From Deltaproteobacteria bacterium (GTDB lineage Bacteria > Myxococcota_A > Polyangia > HGW-17 > JAJRWW01), in contig JAOZUO010000001.1 in NCBI GenBank assembly GCA_029938605.1, forward strand, positions 21,905 to 85,904: DNA of 64,000 nucleotides, read 5' to 3'. A program made the translations under genes and the position numbers. This document shows, piece after piece, positions 10,694 to 19,799 of this stretch. How positions within the stretch are numbered: the stretch's first letter is position 1; each line of letters opens with the position of its first letter. The notes beneath the pieces were generated by a model that was not told the origin of the DNA, made no database searches, and worked only from the letters and a program-made list of their open reading frames with translations.

Positions 10694-12739
10694 ATGAAGA
10701 GGAACCTGAGCACGATCTGCGCGGGACTGCTGGTAATAACGATGATGGTGATGACGCGGGATCGGGCGGAGGCTCGCACCGGCGTGGACAACATCGGCAT
10801 GTATGTCTTCTCCGACAACATCGCGCCCCTCGGGACCGCACCACCCACGTATGACTTCCAGGACATCGGGTCCAGCGGCACACCGTTAACGCTCGGAGAC
10901 GATGAGGGCTCGGGCTTTGTGGCCCTGGGGTTCGACTTCACGTTCTACACGTTCCCCCACGCGAGCCTGAACATCGACTCCAATGGCTACCTCTCGTTTA
11001 CGTTCACCACCAGCCGCCCCACACCCAAGCCCATCCCCGACGGCGCCCAGCCCGTGAACTTCATCGCGGGGCTCTGGGCCGACCTGGATCCGTCCCTTGG
11101 GGGTACGATTCACTACGAGACCCTGGGCACGACCCCCAACCAGGTCTTCATCGTGCAGTTCACCGACGTGCCCCTGCACGACCACTCCACCGTAACGCAG
11201 ACCTTTCAGATCAAGCTGTTCGAAACGACCAACGTCATCGAGGTCCACTACCAGTCCGTGGACGTGTCGCTGGTGGACAACACCCTGGGCATCGAAGCGA
11301 CCAACAGCTACGGCATCGAATACGAGCGCAACCTGGCCAACGCCTGGAGTGACGTGGTCGTGCGCTACTTCGTCGATTCGAACGACGGAGACAACGACGG
11401 GATCCCCGACACCGGCGACAACTGCCCGGCCGACCCCAACGCGGACCAGACCGACACCGACTCCGACGGCCTGGGCGATGCCTGTGATCTGGATGACGAC
11501 GGCGACGGCGTATTGGACGCTTCGGATCTCTGCCCGCTGGACCCGGTCGATGACAGCGACGGGGACGGCTACTGCGCGGACGTGGACAACTGCCCCGACG
11601 CCTCGAATCTGGCGCAACTGAACCAGGACCTGGACGACCTGGGGGATGCCTGTGACAACTGTCCCCTCCTGACCAATGCGCTCCAGGCCGACGCCGATGG
11701 AGACGACGTCGGGGACGGATGCGACATCTGCCCCGACGACGCGGACCCGAACCAGGAGGATCAGGACGGTGACGGTGTGGGGGACGCCTGCGACAACTGT
11801 GTCTCCATCGCAAACCCCAACCAGGAGGAGGGAGAGGTCTATCCCGGAGACGGCGTGGGCACTGTGTGCGACAACTGCCCCACGGACCTCAACCCGCAGC
11901 AGGAGGACCTGGACGCTGACGACGTCGGGGACGTGTGCGACGAGGACCGGGACGGCGACGGAACCAATAACGACGTGGACAACTGCCCCGACGCCTCAAA
12001 TCTGGATCAGGCCGACGACGACGACGACGGCATCGGGGACCTGTGCGACGCAGATGTGGACGGCGATGGGGTACCCGACGGCGTGGACAACTGCCCCGAC
12101 GTCGCCAACCCCGATCAGGACGACGCCGACGGCGATGACCTCGGAGACCTGTGCGACGACGACCGGGACGGCGACGGAACCAACAACGACGTGGACAACT
12201 GCCCCGACGTCGCCAACCCCGATCAGGACGACACCGACGACGACGACACCGGAGACCTGTGCGACGACGACCGGGACGGCGACGGAACCAACAACGACTT
12301 GGACAACTGTCCGGACATCGCCAACCCCGATCAAGTGGACTCCGACGGAGACGGTGAGGGAGACGCCTGTGACTCCAACACCGACACCGACGGTGACGGA
12401 GTCCCCGACACCGTGGACAACTGCGTCGATCTGTCCAACCCCGATCAGGCGGATCTGGACGACGACGGCCTGGGAGACGCCTGCGACGACGACGACGATG
12501 GAGACGCCACAGACGACGCGGACGACAACTGCCCCAACATCGCCAACCCCGATCAGGCCGACGCCGATGGAGACGGCCTGGGCGACGCCTGCGACGACGA
12601 CTCGGGCAACGACACGAGCCCGGCTTCGGGCTGCGGTTGCTCCACCCCCGCCTCGGGCGACCTGCCCCCGGGCGGCGCAGGGCTCGTGCTGCTGATCCTT
12701 CTATTCCTGGCGTCACGCAGACGCCGCGCCTCGAGGTAG
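10694..12739 (+). CDS. secreted thrombospondin type-3 repeat protein with MYXO-CTERM-like tail
   Basis: Many DNCPDxxNPDQxDxDxDGxGDxCDDDxDGDG repeats; C-terminus [37 protein letters not shown] (Cys + TM + Arg cluster). Confidence 0.88.
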   Translation: MKRNLSTICAGLLVITMMVMTRDRAEARTGVDNIGMYVFSDNIAPLGTAPPTYDFQDIGSSGTPLTLGDDEGSGFVALGFDFTFYTFPHASLNIDSNGYLSFTFTTSRPTPKPIPDGAQPVNFIAGLWADLDPSLGGTIHYETLGTTPNQVFIVQFTDVPLHDHSTVTQTFQIKLFETTNVIEVHYQSVDVSLVDNTLGIEATNSYGIEYERNLANAWSDVVVRYFVDSNDGDNDGIPDTGDNCPADPNADQTDTDSDGLGDACDLDDDGDGVLDASDLCPLDPVDDSDGDGYCADVDNCPDASNLAQLNQDLDDLGDACDNCPLLTNALQADADGDDVGDGCDICPDDADPNQEDQDGDGVGDACDNCVSIANPNQEEGEVYPGDGVGTVCDNCPTDLNPQQEDLDADDVGDVCDEDRDGDGTNNDVDNCPDASNLDQADDDDDGIGDLCDADVDGDGVPDGVDNCPDVANPDQDDADGDDLGDLCDDDRDGDGTNNDVDNCPDVANPDQDDTDDDDTGDLCDDDRDGDGTNNDLDNCPDIANPDQVDSDGDGEGDACDSNTDTDGDGVPDTVDNCVDLSNPDQADLDDDGLGDACDDDDDGDATDDADDNCPNIANPDQADADGDGLGDACDDDSGNDTSPASGCGCSTPASGDLPPGGAGLVLLILLFLASRRRRASR

Positions 12740-12798
12740 ACGCTCGCCTCGAGGTAGACGCTCGCCTCGAGGTAGACGCTCGCCTCGAGGTAGGCGCT
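12727..12798 (+). repeat. four 18-bp tandem repeats (cgcctcgaggtagacgct) spanning the stop codon
   Basis: Every unit contains an in-frame TAG; the first is the gene's stop at 12737-12739. Confidence 0.95.
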
Positions 12799-12810
12799 AA
12801 CCGCTACGGA

Positions 12811-13326
12811 TCAGGGCTGCTTTTTCGCCTGAGGCTTGGACTGAGACTTGGACTGAGGCTTCGCGGGCGACTTTTGCCGGGACTGGTGGAGGCGGATGGC
12901 GGCGTGGAGATCGTCAGCCTTCAACGTTACGCTGTCGGCGCCGGACTTCACCGATACATGGGCACCCTTGGCGTTCACCCGCAGCTTCACTGAGTCGTTC
13001 TTGTCGTCCACCACGATGTTGGCGCCCAGCTTGTCAGCCTTGAGCGTGACGCTGTCTTCGCCGGACTTCACCTTAATGTGCGTGCCCGAGCCCCCGGTGT
13101 GCAGCTCCACCACGTCATCGCCGTCCACGATGGACAGGGACGTGCCGCCCTTTCCCGTATTAAACTGAAAAGATCCGTTTGTTTTTGCGCCCTTGGCCTT
13201 ACCGCTCTGGTTCCCCTTGAGGTGCGCCGCCGACCGCTTGGCCCCGTCGTCATCCTCGATCTCCACCTTGCACCCACCGACCACGAGCACCAGACCCACC
13301 ACCATCCCGAGCACTACACGTTTCAT
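12811..13326 (-). CDS. small lipoprotein with repeated GANIVV/SVTLKAD beta-type repeats
   Basis: MKRVVLGMVVGLVLVVGGCKVEIEDDDGAK... lipobox; DSVTLKADKLGANIVVDDKNDSVKLRVNAKGAHVSVKSGADSVTLKAD. Confidence 0.7.
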   Translation of the reverse strand: MKRVVLGMVVGLVLVVGGCKVEIEDDDGAKRSAAHLKGNQSGKAKGAKTNGSFQFNTGKGGTSLSIVDGDDVVELHTGGSGTHIKVKSGEDSVTLKADKLGANIVVDDKNDSVKLRVNAKGAHVSVKSGADSVTLKADDLHAAIRLHQSRQKSPAKPQSKSQSKPQAKKQP

Positions 13327-13555
13327 GTCACACCTTCTCTTTGGGTTAACCGAAAAGCAAAACCAACCGGCCGCCGCCCTGATTCCCCCAAAATGGAAGA
13401 ACGAGGAATCAACCCACTTTTGCCCCCCGTCTTTTCGATTCTCCTGAACTATGGCTGCTGAAGTGACATCGGGCTCCGTGGCAGGCGCAGGCGATTGGTG
13501 TAACCGGCAACGTCGGGGCACCGCCGGTGTTCTCTTGGTTGGGAAAGAGCGTTTT

Positions 13556-13726
13556 TGTTTCACATTTTGCTGAGATAAATCATCCGGCGACAAAGTGAAA
13601 CATCCTGGGGCCATTATTGTTTCACATTTGGCTGAGATGAGCCATCTGGCGGGAATATGAAACAATCTGGAGCCACTTCTGTTTCACATTTGGCTGAGAT
13701 GAATCACCTGGCGGAAAAGTGAAACA
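13556..13726 (-). repeat. second three-unit array of the 47-bp palindromes (62-bp period), opposite orientation
   Basis: Units 13556-13602, 13618-13664, 13680-13726; reverse complement matches the 5980-6150 units (e.g. TGTTTCATATTCCCGCCAGATGGCTCATCTCAGCCAAATGTGAAACA). Confidence 0.95.
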
Positions 13727-13758
13727 TCCTGGCGACATTTCTGGCTCGGGGAGGGGGG

Positions 13759-14514
13759 CTAGGAGCCGGTTGACGTAGGTTTCGTCATCGTCGGCGGGTT
13801 TGTGGCCTCGCGCAGGGCCGCCCGGGCCAGGATCTGGGTCGTGTCGTATAGCGGAATGGGAGATTGATCTGGCGCGACGGAGGACAGGTCCGTGCAGCCG
13901 AGGATCACTGCCTCGGACCCTTGGTTCTGAAGCTCGGTCATGAGCTCGCTCAGCCGCGCGGTGCACCGCTGCTGGGTGTAGCGCCCGGCGAGGATGTCCA
14001 TGATCAGCTCGGTCAGGCGCCGCTGCTGACGCTCGTCGGGCTCCAGCAGGTCCACGCCGCGTCGTTGGCAGGGGCGCCGGTAAATGCCCCTGTCAAGGGT
14101 CATGCCCGTACCGAGCAGCCCCACACGACGATGTCCCGCACGATGCACCGCGGCCACGGTCTCCTCCACCAGGTCCAGTACGGGGATGGACACGGCGGAG
14201 GCAAGCTCGGCGTGGAACGCGTGTACGGTGTTGCAGGCGATGACCACGAAGTCCGCGCCCGCCGACTCCAGGGTCTGCACGCCCTGCTCAAGCATCGCCA
14301 CCAACCGGGCCTCGTCGGGCAGCCGCTCCACCACCAACCGCTCCACCACGTCCGGCGCCGGAATGCTGTTGATGATCATTTGGGGATAGTCAGAGTCGTA
14401 CCGCGCGCCGTACCGCTGCTGGCACAGCGCCACGATGGCCAGGTACAGGTCCGCCGTGGCCGCAGGGCCCATGCCCCCGAGGATGCCGATGCGCTTGTAG
14501 CTCGTCGATGCCAT
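13759..14514 (-). CDS. aspartate/glutamate racemase family protein
   Basis: YKRIGILGGMGPAATADLYLAIV, VIACNTVHAF, AVILGCTDLS. Confidence 0.88.
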   Translation of the reverse strand: MASTSYKRIGILGGMGPAATADLYLAIVALCQQRYGARYDSDYPQMIINSIPAPDVVERLVVERLPDEARLVAMLEQGVQTLESAGADFVVIACNTVHAFHAELASAVSIPVLDLVEETVAAVHRAGHRRVGLLGTGMTLDRGIYRRPCQRRGVDLLEPDERQQRRLTELIMDILAGRYTQQRCTARLSELMTELQNQGSEAVILGCTDLSSVAPDQSPIPLYDTTQILARAALREATNPPTMTKPTSTGS

Positions 14515-14657
14515 GGGTACAGCATCTACACGCCATCGGCCGCCAAAGGCAAGGGTCTCGCGCTCGGATCGCACGCGTGATCGCACGCGGTTGCAAGCTC
14601 CTCTTCACATGAATACACTGTTGCCGGCACTGGAAACTAGATTTGGAGCTAGCGAAA

Positions 14658-15461
14658 ATGAACCAACCCGACGACAGAGAGCCACTGCCAGAGTCCCACC
14701 AGGTAGAGCCCGGCACGCGGGATCGCGAGCTATTACGCTGGCTGTACACGCCCTACTGCGCGGGCGTGGTCTACCCGTGGTTCATCGGCACCACGGTGAG
14801 CATGGGCATCGCCGCGGTGGCCATGACCAAGATCAGCCCACGCCTCGCCTTCCACTTTGGTACGGCCTGGGCGTGGATGATGTGCAAGGTGAACTGGAAC
14901 CGGGTGCGCGTACATGGGCGCGAAAACGCCGATCCGTCGCAGTCCTACGTCATCATGATGAACCACCAGAGCCAGTTCGACATCCTGGCGTTCTACGGAC
15001 ACTACGGCCGGCAGTTTCGGTGGGTCATGAAGGAGGAGCTGCGCAAGGTCCCGGGCATAGGCTGGTACACCAGCGCCGGCGGACATGTGTTCATCGACCG
15101 CTCCGACCGCGCCAAGGCCATCGCGAGCCTCAATGCCGCCAAGCCCCTGCTCGATGGCGGCATCAGCGTGGTGTTCTTCCCCGAAGGCACCCGCTCGAAA
15201 GACGGCCGCATGCGCCCCTTCAAAAAGGGCGGCTTCATGACGGCCCTGCAGATGGACCTGCCCATCCTGCCCGTGTCCATCTCCGGCTCCCGCCACGTGC
15301 TCCCGGCCAGCGGGTACCGCAGCCTCCCCGGCCCCATCGACATCACCTTCCAGCCGCCCATCGACACCTCCCACTACACCGAAGACACCGTCTTAGACCT
15401 CATGGCCGACACCCGCGCGGCCATCGCCTCCGGCCTCACCCCCTGGGAGCGCGGCGACTAA
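14658..15461 (+). CDS. plsC: 1-acyl-sn-glycerol-3-phosphate acyltransferase (PlsC family)
   Basis: YVIMMNHQSQFDILAFYG (HX4D-type block), FFPEGTRSKDGRMRPFKKGGFMTALQMDLPILPVSISGS. Confidence 0.88.
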   Translation: MNQPDDREPLPESHQVEPGTRDRELLRWLYTPYCAGVVYPWFIGTTVSMGIAAVAMTKISPRLAFHFGTAWAWMMCKVNWNRVRVHGRENADPSQSYVIMMNHQSQFDILAFYGHYGRQFRWVMKEELRKVPGIGWYTSAGGHVFIDRSDRAKAIASLNAAKPLLDGGISVVFFPEGTRSKDGRMRPFKKGGFMTALQMDLPILPVSISGSRHVLPASGYRSLPGPIDITFQPPIDTSHYTEDTVLDLMADTRAAIASGLTPWERGD

Positions 15462-15586
15462 GCTCCCCCAAGCCCCCCATTACTATAGAAATCCTTGGTT
15501 CAAACGTGGGAGACCAGGTATTCTTGCAGTATTGGGGCCCCAGTAGTTGCTCCGGTCAGCGACCTAAGCATAGGAGAGGTAACAAC

Positions 15587-17644
15587 ATGAAAACCAGGAC
15601 ATTTCTGGTCCTGACAATCGTATGCGGAGTAGCCATGGGAACGGCGGTTGCGTGCGGCGATGACTCCAGCTCCGGCAGCAACAACAACAGCTTCATCCCC
15701 TGCGAGGGGATCGAGGACTGCCCGCCTGGATACGAGTGTGTCTCCAACGTCTGCGTGGCCGATCCCGACGGTGGGGTCGAGCCGGACGCCTCGACGGATC
15801 CGGACATCGAGGTGGACCCCACGGAGCTGGACTTCGGCAACCCGCTGCTCAACGTGGCCGTGGAGCAGACCCTGACCATCACCAACGTCGGCGGCGCGGA
15901 CCTCACGATCTTCTCCATCGTGCTCGAGGAGGACGACGCCACCCACGAGTACGACGCCACGCCCCTGGGCAACCTGGCCCTGGTCCTGGCACCGGGGGCG
16001 TCCGTGGAGGTAGACGTCCAGCTCGTCAACATCGACGATCACGCCGACACGGGGCGACTGGTCATCAACTCCAATGACTTAGACGAGTCCATGACCACGG
16101 TGCCGCTGGTGTCCGAGCTTAAGGGCGACGGGCTGGTGGGGACCTGCGTCATGGAGACGGCGGACATGTACAACGACTGCGTCACGAACCCGGAGATCAT
16201 CGACTTCGGCCAACTGCCCTCGGACGCCACGGTCCTGCAGGACGTGAGCCTGTTCAACGCCGGCACGGGCAACACCCCCCTGGTGGTGCAAGACATCTAC
16301 GTCACCAACAACTCCGGCTACGTGAGCCAGTTCCAACTGGACGTGAAGCGATTCGTGGAGGATCCGGCCAACCCCGGGACCTACATGGAGGAGACCATCG
16401 CGGATCTGACCACCAACCCGTACCTGCTGGAGGTCAATGACGGCGAAGGCGCCCCCGAGGTGCTGCTGATTCATGTGCGCTTCGACGCCCTGGCTGCCCT
16501 GGAGGGTCAGCCCGTGCCGCCGGAGTTCCTGGTGATCCAGACCGACGACGCGTCCCACCCCAACGTCCAGATCCCCTTCGCCGGAAACATCGACTGCCCC
16601 GAGGATTGGTGGGAGCTCGACGGGGTGTCACCCTGGTGTGAGTACGAGTGTACCGTCACCAACGGCGGCATCGAGAACTGCGACAACCTCGACAACAACT
16701 GCGACGGAGTCATCGACGAGGGCTGCCCCGTCTGCGGCAACGGCGTCGTGGAGACCGGTGAGACCTGCGACGACGGAAACCACAACAACACCGACGACTG
16801 CCCCGACGGCATTGGGGGCTCCTGCGAACCGGCGGTATGCGGCGACGGCCACGTCCACGCCACGAACGAAGAGTGCGACGACGGCAACCACGACAACACC
16901 GACGGCTGTCTGGACGACACCGCCAACGGCGGCGCCTGCGAGGACGCGGTGTGCGGCGACGGCTTCGTGTTCGACGGGGTGGAGACCTGCGACGACGGAA
17001 ACCACAACAACACCGATGACTGCCCCGACGGCGTGTCCGGCACCTGCGACCCGGCCACCTGCGGCGACGGCTTCGTCCACGCGACCGCTGAGGAATGCGA
17101 TGATGGTGCAGCCAACAGCAACACAATCCCAGACGCCTGCCGACCCGTCCACTGCGTGCTGGCCAGCTGCGGCGACGGCGTAATAGACACCGACGAAGAA
17201 TGCGAGCCGCCCAACACCTCTACCTGCGACGATCAATGCCAGGACATCAGCGGTGGCCCCTTGGACCCCAATGGTTGCTACATGATCTTCCCCGCTCCAG
17301 CCCACACCTGCGCCTTTGGATATGTAGAATTCTCCTTCTCCTGCACGACCTTCACCGTGTTCGGCGGCACCAACATCACGGTGACCACCAACACCAACTC
17401 GACCCACGGCCAGCCCTGTCCCATGAGCGGCAACATCGACGCAGCAGGCGTCTTTTCCGCCACGTGCACCCTCTACGGCGACTGCGACGAAATCTACACC
17501 ATCAGCGGTACCTTCACCGACAGCGACAACTGGACGGGAACCTTCACCTCCAACTACGTTGAAAACGTGGCGGGCGGCTGCGGCGGCTGTACCTCCCCCC
17601 AGTGGAACCTGACGGGCCAAACCACCTCCTGCCCCTGCCCATAG
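15587..17644 (+). CDS. lipoprotein with Myxococcus-type Cys-rich (DUF4215) repeats
   Basis: MKTRTFLVLTIVCGVAMGTAVACGDDSSS lipobox; repeated CGNGVVETGETCDDGNHNNTDDCPDG. Confidence 0.85.
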   Translation: MKTRTFLVLTIVCGVAMGTAVACGDDSSSGSNNNSFIPCEGIEDCPPGYECVSNVCVADPDGGVEPDASTDPDIEVDPTELDFGNPLLNVAVEQTLTITNVGGADLTIFSIVLEEDDATHEYDATPLGNLALVLAPGASVEVDVQLVNIDDHADTGRLVINSNDLDESMTTVPLVSELKGDGLVGTCVMETADMYNDCVTNPEIIDFGQLPSDATVLQDVSLFNAGTGNTPLVVQDIYVTNNSGYVSQFQLDVKRFVEDPANPGTYMEETIADLTTNPYLLEVNDGEGAPEVLLIHVRFDALAALEGQPVPPEFLVIQTDDASHPNVQIPFAGNIDCPEDWWELDGVSPWCEYECTVTNGGIENCDNLDNNCDGVIDEGCPVCGNGVVETGETCDDGNHNNTDDCPDGIGGSCEPAVCGDGHVHATNEECDDGNHDNTDGCLDDTANGGACEDAVCGDGFVFDGVETCDDGNHNNTDDCPDGVSGTCDPATCGDGFVHATAEECDDGAANSNTIPDACRPVHCVLASCGDGVIDTDEECEPPNTSTCDDQCQDISGGPLDPNGCYMIFPAPAHTCAFGYVEFSFSCTTFTVFGGTNITVTTNTNSTHGQPCPMSGNIDAAGVFSATCTLYGDCDEIYTISGTFTDSDNWTGTFTSNYVENVAGGCGGCTSPQWNLTGQTTSCPCP

Positions 17645-17687
17645 CGTCCCCGCTCAGAACCGCTTCTCAAAGCACCAGAGGAAATCC

Positions 17688-18305
17688 ATGCATCCAGCGT
17701 TTTTTGATCGGGTCGAGACCATCGTCCTAAGGGATCCCCTGGCGGAGCTTCTGGGCGCCCTGGAGGGCGGGCGCATGGAGCTGCGCTACCTGGACGTAGT
17801 GCACCTGGCGGGACACTCCTGCCCCACCGTGGCCGGGGCCTTCCTCATGGCGGCCCGGGGGCTGGCGGAGCTGTACGGTGACGAGCTCCCTGTGCGGGGT
17901 GACATCGAGGTGGCGCTTGAGCATCCGCAATCGGTGGGCGTCACCGGCGTCCTGGGCAATGTCCTGGGATTCATCACCGGCGCCGCGGCCCAGGGCGGGT
18001 TCCACGGCCTCGGGGGACAGTTCGTTCGCCAAAACCTGCTCTCCTACGAGCAACCCATGGACGGTCTGGTGCGCCTCACCCGGCGAGACACCCGGGGGCG
18101 GGTGACCGTGCGCTACGATCCCACGCACATCCGGCCGGATCCCGCCATGGGAGGATTGCTCGACAGGTGCCTGGGCGGCCAAGCCACGTCCGACGAGCGA
18201 GGCCACTTCGCGCGCCTCTTCCAGGCGCGGGTGAAGACGATCCTCTGCGACCACGCGGACGATCCACGCCTCGTGGTGGTACAGCGATGCGCCCCCGAAG
18301 CGTGA
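17688..18305 (+). CDS. FmdE-like protein
   Basis: LDVVHLAGHSCPTVAGAFLMAARGLAELYG resembles the FmdE HxCP motif; VTGVLGNVLGFITGAAAQGGFHGLGG. Confidence 0.6.
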   Translation: MHPAFFDRVETIVLRDPLAELLGALEGGRMELRYLDVVHLAGHSCPTVAGAFLMAARGLAELYGDELPVRGDIEVALEHPQSVGVTGVLGNVLGFITGAAAQGGFHGLGGQFVRQNLLSYEQPMDGLVRLTRRDTRGRVTVRYDPTHIRPDPAMGGLLDRCLGGQATSDERGHFARLFQARVKTILCDHADDPRLVVVQRCAPEA

Positions 18306-18385
18306 TCGCCGCGGAGGCGTGATTGCCGCGAAGACGTGAGCACCGCGAAGACGTAAGCGCCGCGAAGACATAAGCGCCCCGCCCT
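18301..18385 (+). repeat. five 17-bp tandem repeats starting at the stop codon
   Basis: cgtgatcgccgcggagg / cgtgattgccgcgaaga / cgtgagcaccgcgaaga / cgtaagcgccgcgaaga / cataagcgccccgccct; each holds TGA or TAA. Confidence 0.9.
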
Positions 18386-18399
18386 CGGATCCGGAGAGG

Positions 18400-19467
18400 C
18401 TACATCCACATCATGTAGCAGATGGGAGGGGTGTCAGGCAGGGTGTCGGCGCACATGCCGCCCGAGCAGTCGCGGTCGCCCCGGCAGGGAACGTGGCAGG
18501 TGGGCCAGGCGCGCCCGCCAAAGTCCACGCAGGTCAGACCCGTGGGACAGTCCGCCGGGCAGGAGCAGGGGGTCCCATCGTCGCTCATGTCAAAGCTGGC
18601 CAGGCAGTACGATCCTCCGGCGGCGTCCTGGTAGCACTCGTACCCCGGCTCGCAGCCACCGACGGGGCACTGATCGACGCCCAGCATCGGCTCACACACC
18701 GCATAGGGTCCGTCGTCGGTGAACATGCACTGCTCCTGAGGTCGGCAGTCCGCGTCCACCGAGCAGGTGTGGGCACAGATGGAGAAGGGGCCGGTGAAGC
18801 CCCATTGAGCAAGGCACTCCAGGGAAGCATCGCACTCACAGTTGTACGTGCAATCCGCGCCGAAGCCACCGCCACCGGGCGGGATGGTGCTACAGAAGCA
18901 GTCCGCGTTGCCATCACAGGGGGTGACCTGGAACCCGATCTCCATGGAGGGGACGCCGCTGGTCCGCTCCACCACATGCCAGTCCCCCGAGCCCAGGCTG
19001 GGAAAGGTCAGAATCTCCTCGACGTACATCGCCATGCCGGGGCACTCCACCTGGGGCCCGGTGGTCTCCCAGATCCAGGCGGTGACGTAGATGGTGCGCT
19101 GACTCGGCTCGACGACGTAGTCCACCTGGGCCAGCCGCTGGCAACCACCGATGCGCAAGCCCACAGCTATCCGCGCGGTCTGGCCCTCGCTGATGGGCAA
19201 GTCCTGTATCGCGTACATGCTGTCCACCGACCAGGGCCGCAGCAGCTCGTACTGATCGCTTTCGCAGGTCCCGGAGCCACCGTCGGGCGGAACAATGGCC
19301 GCGTCCACCAAGACGCCGCTGTCGGGTCCCGGATCGACGTTGTTGTTGTTGTTGTCCCCGCCACCGCCACCGATGGTGCGACTACCACAGCCCAGTCCCA
19401 GCAACAGCATCAGCATCAGCCCAACGACCAACCCAAGGCCCACTTCGATCCGATGTCGCCTGAACAT
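18400..19467 (-). CDS. Cys-rich lipoprotein
   Basis: LMLMLLLGLGCGSRTIGGGGGDNNNNNVDPGPDSG lipobox and linker; Cys-rich C-terminal half. Confidence 0.75.
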   Translation of the reverse strand: MFRRHRIEVGLGLVVGLMLMLLLGLGCGSRTIGGGGGDNNNNNVDPGPDSGVLVDAAIVPPDGGSGTCESDQYELLRPWSVDSMYAIQDLPISEGQTARIAVGLRIGGCQRLAQVDYVVEPSQRTIYVTAWIWETTGPQVECPGMAMYVEEILTFPSLGSGDWHVVERTSGVPSMEIGFQVTPCDGNADCFCSTIPPGGGGFGADCTYNCECDASLECLAQWGFTGPFSICAHTCSVDADCRPQEQCMFTDDGPYAVCEPMLGVDQCPVGGCEPGYECYQDAAGGSYCLASFDMSDDGTPCSCPADCPTGLTCVDFGGRAWPTCHVPCRGDRDCSGGMCADTLPDTPPICYMMWM

Positions 19468-19655
19468 TCGCGGACTCCTTTCTGTGCGTCGCGTCTAACC
19501 GTCGCGTCTATTCGTCGGGGATCACATGCACAAAGAACGCCAGAAACGCCGCACCACAATGGAACTGCAATTTCAGTCAGTTACAGCGCCACACCTGGAG
19601 CAGACCCTCAAGAAACTGAGAGGCGACCTATTGATCCCAACGTTCTATGCCTCAA

Positions 19656-19760
19656 ATACCGCGGGAAAACAACCAACGCAGCTAACCCGCGGTTTTCATA
19701 GATACCGCGGGAAAACAACCAACGCAGCTAACCCGCGGTTTTCATAAATACCGCGGAAAA
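19656..19760 (+). repeat. 46-bp-period tandem repeats with ACCGCGGG/CCCGCGGT inverted arms (2 full units + degenerate third)
   Basis: Unit ataccgcgggaaaacaaccaacgcagctaacccgcggttttcat at 19656 and 19702; degenerate copy from 19748. Confidence 0.93.
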
Positions 19761-19799
19761 ACAATTGACGCGGTGGTTCCGCGATCCTAGACTGACACG

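Noticed and set aside
12811-13665. 284-aa version of the small lipoprotein ORF
   Set aside because: The upstream extension runs through the palindrome array; the lipoprotein start at 13326 has a proper signal peptide.
16628-17620. 330-aa - strand ORF, Val/Gly/Ala-rich
   Set aside because: Antisense of the DUF4215-type Cys-rich repeats.
19526-19747. 73-aa ORF before the DUF234-type ATPase
   Set aside because: Its second half is simply the 46-bp repeat array translated; no recognisable domain.
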